NCBI GenBank assembly: GCA_002946415.1
Contig: NJPS01000048.1
Span: 1,550,001 to 1,614,000, forward strand
Length of the DNA: 64,000 nt
Reading direction: 5' to 3'
From: Rutstroemia sp. NJR-2017a BVV2
Lineage: Eukaryota > Ascomycota > Leotiomycetes > Helotiales > Rutstroemiaceae
Shown here one piece after another: positions 1-13,550 of this stretch (position 1 is the stretch's first letter; the number at the start of each line of letters is the position of its first letter). The notes below the pieces were generated by a model that did no database searches, had not been told where the DNA came from, and worked only from the letters and a program-made list of their open reading frames with translations. The position numbers and the translations under genes were made by a program.

Positions 1-27
1 CATTGTCCCAAATCAACTGGTTGTTTC

Positions 28-350
28 TCACCCTGAGACCACACCTTCCTCCACAACTTCTTCGCCTTCGCCCTTCCCCTTCCCCTTGTCTTTGTACTTC
101 TTTCCTATGACTGCGAACATGACTTTCATCGTTCTCTTGTATTCAGGGTCCACCTTCATCTTCTCAGCTCTCTTGCCATTGTACTCTTCTGCTCACAGGC
201 CCTTCAGTGAGTCCTCCCTTCGCCCCTTCCCTCATGGCTTTGTTTGTAACCCAACATCAAGTTGGTATCGATCGATGCCAAAGCTGGACGGTCGCTTGTA
301 GAAGCGTCGTGTGCCTCAGCAGAGGACCTGCTATTCTTTCGAAGAGGCAT
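28..350 (-). pseudogene. Decayed small lysine-rich ORF (candidate)
   Basis: On the minus strand an ATG at 350 opens a frame beginning MPLRKNSRSSAEAHD that runs about 45 codons and stops. A second, different frame from about 196 down to a TGA at 28-30 reads AEEYNGKRAEKMKVDPEYK and ends in a Lys/Gly/Glu-rich tail (KDKGKGKGEGEE). The two stretches look like one small basic protein separated by at least one frameshift and an in-frame TGA, because composition and style match and they are adjacent. I do not recognise a family. An alternative is a two-exon gene with a splice I failed to place. No other gene overlaps it. Confidence 0.35.
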
Positions 351-429
351 AGTCGATTGATGAGATTTAGTGGAATAGAGGAATGTGTACGAGACGTGTA
401 TCTAGTGGATTGAGTTTGGTTGATCCTAT

Positions 430-1100
430 TTCAGCAGTGAGTACCCAGGCGTAGACTTGCGACGTGCGCGTTGAAATCACTACTATGCTTCCGTCTCTCC
501 TCCGCCAAACAGGGAATGGCATCATTTTGCGCCTTCGCCAGCTTCTGTTCTGTTTGACCGTACTTTCGCTTTGCGTCGCTGCAGCTGAAGAAGAAAAGAA
601 AAGAATAGAACAGAGAGAATCTTGCCTGATTAAATAGAGAAGAGGAAGGGCTGTGCTTCCGTCCTTTCTCCGCCAAACCGGGAGTGGCATCATTACGTGC
701 CTTCCCAAGAGGATGAGCATAAAGTGTCCGTCCATGTAGCCGTTTCGAAAACACGGCGATTGCGTCGCACACCTTCTTTATACAGCTCTCGCTGTCTTGA
801 TGTCGATGGTAGGTAAAGTGGCTCAAGTTCTGGGGTTGATGGCCACGAAGGTGCTGTAAGGGTGTTAGCTTCTGTTCCGTAATCTCTCTTTGCGTCATCT
901 CGACTGGTTCTCTTTTGCGTACCCAGGCGTCAACTTGCGGCGTGCGCGTTGAAGATCCTGTGCTTTCTTCTCTTCTCGCCAAGCCGGGAGTAGCATCATT
1001 CTGGGCTTTGACAAGCTTTTGTTCCGTCTGTGACTGAAGAAGAAAAAAAGAGAAGAGAGAAGAGAGAAGAATGAGCTTTTAAATAGGGAGGGGAGAGGGT
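430..1100. repeat. Three-copy imperfect repeat
   Basis: A block around 437-640 recurs around 912-1110, with a shorter third copy around 648-715. Shared landmarks are GTACCCAGGCGT, CTTGCGRCGTGCGCGTTGAA, a GCCAARCNGGGARTRGCATCATT core (at about 506, 672 and 979), the AGCTTNTGTTCTGT/CCGT segment and a following purine run (GAAGAAGAAAARAAAAGA). Copies differ by many substitutions and small indels, so the duplication is old. Open frames crossing the block are by-products of the repeat. It is followed on the plus strand by AATAGRGARGRG-like purine stretches in both long copies. Confidence 0.6.
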
Positions 1101-1612
1101 TGAGGATGGGATAAGTTGGAAGTTGCAACATATCACCCTCCCTGTATATTTTTCTTCCAAATTAGGCTTTGGTAGTGCGGTCGTGCCTTCTTCATTTGAG
1201 CTTTAGATGAACGTGAAGCTGACCGCGATTCACGCTCTTCATTGTTCCGCTCGGTCTTGGACTTTCTGGATACATTCTATCGATATAAATCATATTGTCT
1301 TGCTCGAGTTTGGACTTTCAAAATCTAGCTGAGCTGTGCTAGTCTCAATGTTCCACTCAACTTCGAACTTTCAAAATATATTTTTTCGATATCAATCTCA
1401 TTGTCCACTCAAATTCGCATTTTCAAAATATTTCTAGTTGACGTTAATCTCAATATCCCACTCGGCTTTGGACAATTACATCAGCTTAGTATTCCACATG
1501 TGTAATTCCGATATATCTTCATAAATGTCCTACATAGGGTTGAACATTCATCTTCTTTCAGTACTCCACCTAGGATTTGTTACTTAATTCTGCTCAACCC
1601 AATTCAACTTCT
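1101..1612. other. Intergenic, no gene seen
   Basis: AT-rich spacer with scattered repeated phrases such as CACTCRRMTTYGRACTTTCAAAATATNT (around 1340-1430), suggesting small degenerate duplications. No coding frame or RNA gene recognised. Confidence 0.5.
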
Positions 1613-1860
1613 CCTTCTTTCTTCTCCCCTGTTCCTTCTCTCCCCCCTTCTCTCTGCCTGCTACTTCTCCTCTGTCCTCTCTCTTTCCTTCTCTAGCCTC
1701 TACTTTCTTTCCTTCTCTATCCCTATGCTTTCTTTCCTTCTCTATTCCTCTTCTTTTTCTCCTTCTCTAATCTTTTCCATAGCCTACTCTCTATTCAATC
1801 GCTCTTTTCCTCCATTACTCTTTTCTATTCCTTCTTTAATATCTTTTTTTCGTTCTCTAT
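1613..1860. repeat. Pyrimidine-rich tandem tract
   Basis: About 250 bp almost purely C/T on the plus strand, containing degenerate tandem units of the form CTTTCTTTCCTTCTCTAT followed by a few variable bases (around 1680-1760). Simple-sequence DNA; no coding potential. Confidence 0.75.
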
Positions 1861-3195
1861 CGACTTCCATAATTGGTGATAGGGGGCATAGGTGAGCCGT
1901 GAGGTAGTGTAGCAAGACTCAGGGACGATGGTCATTTAACTCCACTCAATTCACTTCAATTCAATGAACATTCTTTTCCCCAATCTACATTGTAATCATC
2001 TAGATGTTCCATATGAAGTTGAACATTCAAATTTCTACACGATGCAAGCTATAAACCGGTGCCGTCTATTCACCAAGTAGTATCCACCAAGCTCAGGAAT
2101 AACCCAGCCAATACCTCTGGCTTTACTTCCACCTCTACCCCTCCCCTCCCCTCCGTCGCCGCACATAGCCCTTCCTGACATAAACCTCTCATCAAAGAAA
2201 TATAATGCTCCAAACAAACCCTCTGTCGCACAACCATAACACCAAAACCCCTACACAACCTCAAAACCTCTACACAACCTCCCCTTTCCTCCAACACCCC
2301 CCATACATCCCATCCCACCCAACCAAACCAAAACCCACTCCCAGCCTTCCAACTCCACCTCCAACTCCCACTCCAACTCCCCCTCCAAGAAAGCTTTCCC
2401 CAAACCAAATCACATTCCCTCCATCGACACTAGAACCCTTATAACTCCCTCACGCGCTTCAGCTACCAGGGAAAAAAACGAGAAGCTATCCAAATCCTCG
2501 TGCCGAGTCCAAGTCCAACCACACACAAAGTTTAAACCCTCCGAACAACAACCGTCGATTGATATCTCTCGTAATTCTCAAGCATCATAAAAGGTGGAGG
2601 TATTAATTAGTTAGTTAGGAAGAGAAGGGTTTATATCTAAGAAGACTCAACCAGCAGGGAGTAGATTTAGATTTCCACTGATATCTTTACCATAGAACTG
2701 AATTTATAAGTTACTATCTGAAGTCCTTAATGGAGTTGAAATATGTGGGATCAGAGATCTAAGTTAGCACCCTCAGCTACTCAATATATCCATATACCTT
2801 TCTGGAGGTTCAGATAATATCTACCGTCCCCGGAAGTTCATTAAAATGATAATTATCACCTGAACTCTTAGCCAAATGAAATGGGATATTCATTCTCAAA
2901 CGTCACCACCCAATCTCACATCACCATAAAAATGCAACCATCACCATAGTTCGACCGATCAATATATACTTGTAATCATCATCTAATTCTTAGCAATCGC
3001 AGCTCTAAAAATTATAAACTCGCTATCTAATCTTCATGACAAGAAGCATTGTGTATCTCAGTAAGCAAACACCACAGCCAGTACTTTTTCACCAATTCTA
3101 GATGCAATAACAGCAAGCACCTTTCTATCTCAAGCCTCCATCGTAGGCGAGATGTCTCTTTAATCATCCTCTATCCTCATCATTCATACTTCGAC
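1861..3195. other. Intergenic with CCAACT-like simple repeat
   Basis: Non-coding spacer downstream of the UDP-galactopyranose mutase gene. It holds a C/A-rich low-complexity stretch (2205-2440), with a short tandem of CCAACTCC-type units at 2349-2388 that generates spurious Pro/Thr-rich and Gly/Trp-rich frames on the two strands. The rest is AT-rich and featureless. Confidence 0.5.
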
Positions 3196-5351
<2,156 letters not shown>

Positions 5352-8300
5352 TTTGTAGTCTATTAAGCTTGAAGCGGAATTTTGGATTGGAAAATGAAAC
5401 TTCTATAGTTCTTGACGACGCTCGAGGATATGAGAATCTTAAGAGGAAGGAGAAAGGTGGCTAGATGTATATCTTCTATCAGCCAGGTGGTGAGTTGACA
5501 ACACTACAGGTATCGAAAAATTGGATATTGGGGAACAAGTGGTTGAAATGAGGATAAATGGCCCACGTACCTGACCAGGATTAGAGGGGTTTGGAGGGTC
5601 TAGCTCGAATTTATTTTCGACATGGGGTTGTGGTGGGTGTGTGGTGGGTGTGGTGTGGTGTGGGAGTCGAGTTCTTGCATAGATGAGGCGAGCCGGTTGA
5701 CGGATGACGGACGACAGACGGATAGCCAGCCAAACCGAACCTTGTGGCCCCTTGTGCTCCCTCCCCTCGACATCCATGGGCCATGGGTTTGGATAAGAAA
5801 CAGTGGACCAGACAATGAAATGCGTGCGAGAGAGCATGGGCGGTGAAAGCTTATCTATTGGGTAATTCCGGGAGTGAAACTTCGAAAGGGGATCGCGAAA
5901 ATGAGAAAGTTATGAATAAGGAAATATAAGACGTCGCTTTAATCGCTCTATGGGGGAGGGAGGATTTGTGATATGAGAATATGAGATGAGTGACGAGGTT
6001 GGTGCGAGGAACCATGGTACGAACTTCACCAGAAAGTAACCTTAATTAAAAGTCGACATGGAAGTACATTCGATTGGATCGATTGATTGAGTGGTGCTAC
6101 TATAAGTCTGCCAGTTTGATATGTGTGATGGATAGATAGATGGATGGATGAAGATGGGTCTACTACGGTTCTACTTCGTACTATTCTACTGTTCTACTCG
6201 GTACGGTTGAAGGCCGTTTGATTCCAGATTGGGGACGCGAATCAACCTCATCGGTGTCAGGGTTATCCCGAATGACAATCGGTGGTTCCCACGCACAATC
6301 AATGCGCTCTCCTGTCAGAAGCATGATAGAGAAGAGACATCTCCAGTCAGTCGAGTCGCATTTCCCCAATGCCACTGCGTCCTCGCACAAGTGTACCTCC
6401 ACTAGCAGTGGGTATTGACCGCCTCCAAATCTCCTCACCCCAGCCTTCCCCAAAGCTGTTACTTCTTGATCGGCATGAGGAGAGCTCCAAAGGTAGTTTT
6501 CGTGTACTCACCAGCTCACACAATGATGCATGTGCCCCTCGAGTAGGATGCAAAGAGCCGTCGTTGTTGCGAAGTTGCGCTAAGAGATTTCATCGAGGTA
6601 AGGTTGTGGATGGATATGTTCATTTCTGCAATCTGCAATCTTCTGGAAGAACATTCGAGTCAGGCCCGCGCAAAGGAATCTCAACATGGATCTTCTGCCG
6701 ATCCGGAAACAAGTATATAAACGTCGGTGGGGTCTTCTCCCATGAATAGATGAAAGAATAAATGAAGCTCCCGACTGAAGATTAATTGCCGTACCGAAGA
6801 ACCCAAATATCACCTGGGTCGAGCATGCGCGTCGGAAGCAAAGCAAGGAGAGGGTGGGAAGAACCTGAAGTATTAGCACACAACATGATACAGAATGTTG
6901 CCCTTTTTTACTAAAGTAGACTGAGAAGCTTCTAAAAGTTCTGAGACAAATCGACTTCCACTCCACACGACCTACGGGTCTTATGTAAAAAGTAGCTGCC
7001 CGCAAAATCCACAAATATCTAGCCCTTGACGGTGGACAGAAAATAGATGAAACGGATCAGCATATTGCACAATCCATATTATTTCACACAATCCAAGTTG
7101 ATCGACGGGATGTTCAAGCTTCGGATATGATTGTGGTTATGATTACCACCAGACTTAAAGTTCATTGCGGGCAATGATGCCATAGATGATAGCACATTCT
7201 CTCGAGGTAAGCAATCAAGGTATTGATAAACGACAGCAAGGGATGAAAGGAGGTGGCTGAACCCTAGACAGACGCTTCATCATTAACCCTTAACCCTTCA
7301 GAATGACGAGGCTGAGATCTGGCAAAGATCAACTTGGCGGATGGTGGATTGAAGATCAGTTGCTGCAAGACTGCCGCTTGCACGAGGTGATTTGCTGCGA
7401 GCTGCGAGAATCAGGATACGTACGCAGCTAGGAACGGCTGGTTACTTTAATTTGCTACTGAGTACGAAGTACTTTCGTACGCAATGGTTACACTCAACCG
7501 TGCCGCATTTTGCAGTAAGCAGTATTGCACGGAGAATTAAATAGGGGTACTTGCTCAAAAAGATCAGAGTGGTTGCGCGTTAGGCGGCTGTTTATTGGAG
7601 TAGACAAGTACTGCGGAGTATCCTCACTCAGTGATATGGAGAACACATACGAAGTAGCGTCTTGAATTATGAAGGACTGTGGTTTTCCACGAGGCTTTCC
7701 AATGGTGGGCATGGGCTGAATCCCCCCCAGCGTCATCACTTTGGTTCGAGGACCATCCTCTGGGGAAATCATGACAGACATTCTGATACTCACTATCATC
7801 GCTTTGAGTTGCGACGAAATGCTTCAAGCCCTGAAATTCGCAGCGAAACTTGGGATAGCCCTCCGCGCCCCTTCTGATACGGCGGGCGGTAACTACCATC
7901 TGTACATATAACCGTAGCGGCACTGGCTCGACTGGCTGGACTCTCTGCTACTTTCGGCGGAGAGACTGGAACCCACTTTAACTTCTTGCTAGGAAGACTG
8001 TTAACGTTACTGCTTCGTACTCTGGAATAAATCATAAATCCCCAGAGATCAGCTCTTCACTTGCGACACCCTCCCTCTTCGCCTTCTTCTGTGCTATATC
8101 CCCTCGTCCTTCGTTGCCTCTTCTTCTCCTTCTTTTCTTCATCTCCCTTCTATCATTCTAAGAATAGACATCTTTTTTTCCATTCTCCAGAGGCCGTTTC
8201 TTTTCTTCTCTTATAGCTTACGCCTTCCCGCACTAGTTGCCCAACGCGGACAAGTCGTTCCTTTTCAGTCCAGACCAATCGTTATCGAGTGCTTGGCACA

Positions 8301-8408
8301 CCCTAACGCGTTACCCTTAGTATTTCCTGATTGCGCCCGAGGAAATCCATCTTCGAAACACCATCACAATCAATCGAAGTCGCTTTGAAGTTCGAAAAAT
8401 CCGCAACA
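5352..8408. other. 3-kb divergent spacer between mutase and transporter genes
   Basis: Shared upstream region of the two divergent genes. It holds a TGTGGTGGG-type G/T repeat (5626-5662), a GATA/GATG microsatellite (6128-6150), three copies of the nine-mer TACTTCGTA/TACGAAGTA (6172, 7463, 7648), and a perfect 7-bp inverted repeat GTACGAA-5nt-TTCGTAC at 7462-7480. Pyrimidine-rich DNA at 8060-8230 just before the transporter start resembles a fungal promoter/5' leader. Minus-strand frames at 6181-7014 and 7494-8035 look non-coding. Confidence 0.5.
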
Positions 8409-9836
8409 ATGGCTGAAGAAAAGGTTCGCATATCAGGAGAGCTGTCCAGACCAGCAGATGCTCCTGTTTTACCTACAGTCAACCCCGCCTCAGAGAAATC
8501 TGAGCCTCCAAAAGCTGCACTTCATCCTGCTTTCTACATAATGTCAGTCAATCAATCACCAAGGTCATCAATTCCAATCAAGCCTCGCTGACGGTCTCTC
8601 GCAGAACATGGATCTTCTTCAGCTCCAGTGTTATTCTATTCAATAAAAAGATTCTGACAAAATACAAATTTGGTACGTTTCCTTTCACTTTTAACGTTTT
8701 ACCTGCCACACCAAACTCACAGCAGTGCAACAGAATTCCCAATTTTCCTGACAGCATGGCATCTGGCGTTCGCGACTTTGATGACCCAAGTAATGGCACG
8801 AACGACAAATCTTCTCGATGGACGAAAGACGGTTAAGATGACTGGGCGTGTATACCTGAGAGCTATTGTGCCAATTGGAATCTTCTTCAGTTTGAGTTTG
8901 ATCTGTGGAAATGTGACATATCTGTATCTCAGTGTTTCTTTCATTCAAATGCTCAAGGTACGTTGGAGGTTCTGCAACGGCGCCTGCAGTTATTAACTGA
9001 CGAAATCTAGGCCACTACTCCTGTTGCTGTCCTTCTCACCAGCTGGGTTCTTGGTGTCGCCGAGCCAAACATGAAGACCCTATTCAATGTCTCCTTCATC
9101 GTCATCGGTGTTGTCATTGCATCATTTGGAGAAATTGACTTCATTGTCATTGGTGTCTTGTTCCAAATCGGAGGTATCGTCTTCGAGGCCATCCGTATTG
9201 TCATGGTTCAACGTCTTCTCAGCTCCGCCGAATTCAAGATGGACCCATTGGTGTCGCTCTACTACTTCGCGCCTGTTTGTGCCATCATGAACCTTGCGGT
9301 TGCACTCGTCTTGGAAGTCCCAAAGATGACCATGGACCATTTCTACTACGTTGGATTCGGGACTCTCCTTGCAAACGCCATGTGCGCTTTTATGTTGAAC
9401 GTTTCTGTAGTGTTCTTGGTAGGCAGATTTCCTCGCCATCAGAATCACATTTCAAAGCTAACAATTAGTTTAGATCGGCAAAACCTCCGTTCTCATTTTC
9501 ACACTTTGCGGTGTCTTGAAGGATATCCTCCTCGTTTGCTATTCCGTCGTCATCGATGGAAGTTTCATCACGCCTCTTCAATGCTTCGGATACGCAATTG
9601 CTCTTGGTGGAATGATATGGTTCAAGCTTGGTGCTGAGAAAATCAAGGGATATATTGCTGAAGGATCTCGCCAATGGGCCGATTTCGGTTCCCGCCGACC
9701 AATTCTCCGAAAACTCATTGTCCTTGGTAGCATCCTCGCAACCATTTTCTTCATCCTTAGTGGCTTTGTCCCATCTTACGAAATAAACGCGACTGAATAC
9801 CTTAATAAGGCAAAGAGCGCTGTTGGCAGCTCATAA
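8409..9836 (+). CDS. glfB: TPT-family nucleotide-sugar transporter, probable UDP-galactofuranose transporter
   Basis: Multi-pass Golgi-type transporter of the triose-phosphate/nucleotide-sugar superfamily. Five exons (8409-8542, 8605-8672, 8734-8957, 9011-9418, 9474-9836) join in phase to 398 residues with about ten hydrophobic segments. Recognisable blocks are TWIFFSSSVILFNKKIL near residue 47, LDGRKTVKMTGRVYLRAIVP, SLICGNVTYLYLSVSFIQML, KATTPVAVLL, EAIRIVMVQRLLSS and GKTSVLILTLCGVLKDILL, typical of fungal TPT proteins. Known context: in Aspergillus fumigatus the UDP-Galf transporter gene glfB lies near the mutase glfA; here the gene diverges from the mutase at 3196-5351. Family assignment is firm; the UDP-Galf substrate is inferred from neighbourhood. 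The acceptor of intron 2 is the second of two nearby AGs (8733), because using the upstream one gives an immediate stop. Confidence 0.85.
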
Positions 9837-10440
9837 GAAGTTGCGTTGCATTGTATAGTCTTACCGAAGCAATCTTCTTTTCAAGCTTCGGTAAAGCAAA
9901 TGGTGTTTGGGGAGCCAAAACGGAAGACTTCTATTGTAATCTGGAATTTGCCCCTATTCAAGAGGGGTTGCGTTGGATCAGAGCGATTTTAGTGGAATTG
10001 TGTCGGAAAAATGTCTCCAAGTACATACTTTGGCTGTGCCTATTAGATCGTTTGTGCTTTTTATATTCTACCCCGAAGAATCAGTTCAGGAGAGGCTAGT
10101 TGGAGCTAATGTATGGGGTGGTATTTGGCTCGCGGAGTTTTCTATGTCATACTTGTGTCTTCTTATTTTCTGAGACTCGGTGTTGGGGACTGGAAGATGG
10201 GAACATGATCAGATGTGTATAAATTATGGATGCATGGATGGGTGGACGGTGTAAGATTGGCTTTGAAATCTAGTCCGGCTAAGTATAAGTAGAAAAATAG
10301 AAAGAAAGATCAAGATAGATTTACCAATACGAGAATAGATAAACACCATTTCTAAACTTTCGTTTTGACGTGATACATACAAGCTACCACACGATGCATA
10401 TATACCGAGTAGAATTATCCAACAACTTCCTTCCCCCTCC
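9837..10440. other. Transporter 3' region, no further gene
   Basis: Convergent spacer between the transporter and the sugar-permease pseudogene. No conserved frame seen; a short GGATGG-type repeat sits at 10227-10245. Confidence 0.5.
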
Positions 10441-12560
10441 CTATCTTCCCGTCTCCTCCACTTGCGATACCTCGGTTCCTGTTCCCTTCTTCCTCCTCCT
10501 CCTCCTCGCGATCCCATAACCGAACATCCGTCCTGCGGAACTGCCGCGCGGGAACACCCTGTTCGGAGAGAAAGAGGTGGTTGAGCTCGGCGTAGGGGCG
10601 GCCCTGTGGCTTGGGGAGAGGAGGGAGAGGAGGGAGAGGAGGGATGGGAGAGGATAGTGATGGATTTGGGTGGGTGAGAGATGAGGATAAATGTACTGAG
10701 TAGATGTGATGATAATGAATGCTGATTGGTGGGTGAGAGGGAAGTGGGTGAGAAGAAAGTAGGTAGCGTAGTAAGGAAGAGAGTAGTGGAGATAAGATAT
10801 ACTAGTAAGGTTCAGCATATTTTGCATGATGATATTATCCACAACAGTGATGATATTGTAGAGAATACGAGCGAGCGAGATAGTCTTGGATTTTAAGCGG
10901 GTGGAGGGCAGTTCAGATATTAGAGCGTAGGTCAAGGGTCTGACGGTTAGGTTGTAGAGGAGCGTGTACAGGAGGAGAACTATTTGGTGGTGTCTGGTGG
11001 GTGTTAGCTGATGTGAGAGGAAGATGGGGAAGAGAGGGGTTAAGGGGAGAAGAAGAAAGGGGAAGATAGGGAAAGAGAAATGCGTACGCGAGCCTATCGC
11101 CCAAGATGCTGCGTTGCTAGATGATAGTGATATGAATCCGATGAGGAAAAGAAGGATAGTAAGAACATAGAGACCGAAGACGGGAAGGGTGCGACGGTCG
11201 AAATGGTGCATGGGGAAATAAGAGATGTGGTGCTGATGAAACCGACTGCATACTTGATGTGGAGAGGTGATATTACTTATTCTCTTTGTTAGATAGGTGT
11301 ATAGGAGGGCTGGCGTGTCCCATACTCATGTACAAAGCGTCGACAACGGGAAGACTGGCTTGTTCATGTAAGTAGGTGGAATACCCTATGAATGCTGAAC
11401 CGCTGAGATTTTGGATCTGTGAAGGATTAGAGATTTGTATTAATATGATAGCTTGTGAGGTCTGGGAAAAGATTTGGAGACCACTTGCGGCCTAGGTGAT
11501 GCGCACCACACGATCTCAGTTCTTCTCAAGTTACCTCCCTTGAAACAGTCTATGTACCCAACTCCGGATACAATCGCTTTCTCCAGCTCGTTGGTGGTTA
11601 CCATCTTCACAACTGCATCATGTATTTTGAAAGAGACATCTGCATGCTTGGAAGAAGTCAAACGGCGCAATGCCTGCTTAGCATCTTCATCACGACTGCG
11701 ACGGACAAGCCACCGAATTCGGTCAGTTTGGAAACATTCAACTGGGCTGTGCAAACCTACCGTGGAGATCTGGGGACGAGGAAGACTCGAATGACGATAG
11801 GAACTGCCCATATCCACTGTATGGCGAAAGGAATTCTGTTTGCGAGCAAGCAATGAATTCTGCCAATGCTCGCCTGTAACTTCACTGATCTTGTCGAGGA
11901 AGAATCAAGCGTAGAACTCCACACACAATAAATTGACCCATTACCCAGCAAAGATTTACATACGTCGTCAATATGCATGTAGCACAGTTGGGCAAACCTT
12001 GGGTGCGTAGGCGGCGGTAAGTGCTGAAAAACGACCCAAGGAATTCCGCAAAGTAGCTCTCCAACTTCGAGAGCAATGAGATTGTTCGTGAAGAACAGTA
12101 TGAAAATGAAGGCTGATACAGCTACTAGAGATGCTATCATGGTCTTCTTGTAGCCCAATGGTTCACTTACAGTACCCTTGATGGAAAGGCCAAGTATTTC
12201 TCCGGCGCTGGCACCGTTTGATAAACCGGCCTGTTGGATTCCATGAAATATTCTAAAGGGAGGGCGCATCTTCTATGCTCACCTGCCACGCTGCAGGAAC
12301 CTGATATGGGCTGCTTGGAATGTTTTGGACGAGCCATATCTTCGTTTGAACATGGGAAAGTAAAATGGGTTGTTAAAAGTAATAGATCATATCCTTCCAC
12401 GATGATAGCAGTTGCATATGACGGCTTTGGGATAGGTTCGAAAAGCATGGCGGATGGCCATGCTCTTCTCGACATTTGGTGGCTTTATTGGCCTCATTGA
12501 GGAATCCCGGTAGACCCGAGGAAAGAGTGGCATTTTCAAGAACATAGCCGTGTTGGGATG
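10441..12560 (-). pseudogene. Decayed alpha-glucoside/maltose-type MFS sugar permease
   Basis: Minus-strand remnants of a 12-TM sugar/H+ symporter appear in the correct order but in shifting frames. N-terminal part: FLNEANKAT, EKSMAIRHAFRTYPKAV, then ATAIIVEGYDLLLLT, FKRRYG, PYQVPAAWQ, then AGLSNGASAGEILGLSIKG and GYKKTMIASLVAVSAFIF. Next LTTYVNLCWVMGQFIVCGVLR in another frame, RIPFAIQWIWAVPI, DAKQALRRLTSS, NELEKAIVSGVGYIDCFKG, RRTEIV, GYSTYLHEQASLPV (about 11335-11390), DRRTLPVFGLYVLTILLFLIGF, AASWAIGS, NLTVRPLTYALISELPSTR and the C-terminal AELNHLFLSEQGVPARQFRRTDV. At least six frame changes are needed and in-frame stops occur, so no full-length transporter can be made. An ancestral intron is still visible (CAG|GTGAGC ... 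CCAACAG|GCC near 12290-12237). Several changes look like G-to-A/C-to-T transitions, compatible with RIP but not tested. It diverges from the regulator at 13551. Confidence 0.9.
10612..10650. repeat. GGAGGGAGA minisatellite
   Basis: Tandem GGGAGAGGA/GGAGGGAGA units, about four copies, inserted within the C-terminal part of the permease pseudogene between the conserved LPSTR-LARILYN region and the C-terminal AELNHLF block. Confidence 0.7.
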
Positions 12561-13550
12561 TACTTTGTCGTAGACGACCCTTCCCTTTATGACTACTCTT
12601 TGGAAGTCATAGTGTGTTGCGTGGATTATAACTAGACGCTTGTCTCTTGGAGAATGAAGCACGGAATGTCTGGAACTGCAGGATACAGTCATTTGATGTC
12701 CGTTGAGTATGATTTGATCAACATAAATCAGGTTCAAACTTCGGCCTTTGAGATTTCGAGTGCGTAGGATATCTCGCTCGTTGTTGACCCCACTTGAAGG
12801 CATTAGCACATGCTTTCAGAAGTCGATGAAGGGGCTGATCTATTTTATGACCTCGCCTACGCATTTGATAGGAAGTAGGCACCGCCAGAAATGAGGCTCA
12901 GGGCAATGAACGCGCTGGTCAAGAACATTGGCTGCGCATCAGCTGATGATGATCGATCTTTATGCAACTGCAAAGTTTGAGCTGTGATAGTGGGCCACTA
13001 TTTTTCACTGACCAGTAACAGCGGTACCAAACTTGGCATACGACGCTGATCACGGCACTTGCGGAGTTAGTCAAACCCCTGTATGGAGACATGCTTCTAC
13101 GTAAAGTTCTTCAAGACTTCTAGGCGGGGACACCGTCGGCCTCAACGGAGCGATCTAGGACAGCGCGGACGGCAATGCTTTTCCGCAATCAAAGTGCTCT
13201 TTACCTGTGCCGGACTTTCCCGAATTCCTTCAATCAACGAATACTTATTGAAGATCGATTTCTTTATTTTAAAGGTCCTTCCCAATCTATCATATCTCGC
13301 CTGTCCACTTGGACATCTGGTAGGCAAACCTCCAAAGGTAAGCTAAACTCGATTGCAACTGCCCCGCTTTTCCAAATTCAACACCCCGCAAAAATGGCGG
13401 ATCATGACCAATTCCACATCTCAACTCGAACCACCAGCTGAAAACCTTCGAAATCGCCATATTTTTCGCTCGAACTTTCCGTTTCACATGGATCGGAGTA
13501 GCTTCAAATGAACTCTAGTTGACATTGATTTAAGACGAGGCGGGTGTGGA
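12561..13550. other. Divergent spacer of permease pseudogene and regulator
   Basis: About 1 kb with no supported gene. It would have been the common promoter of the permease and the Zn2Cys6 regulator. Open frames at 12560-12809 (-) are upstream of the first recognisable permease homology; those at 13083-13487 show no family resemblance. Confidence 0.5.

Noticed and set aside
2070..2444. Pro/Thr-rich plus frame and Gly/Trp-rich minus frame
   Set aside because: Generated by low-complexity CCAACT-type sequence.
6181..7014. Minus-strand frames of 68-144 codons
   Set aside because: No conserved motif, and splice attempts did not give a coherent protein.
7494..8035. Overlapping minus-strand frames upstream of the transporter
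   Set aside because: No family resemblance; position fits promoter DNA.
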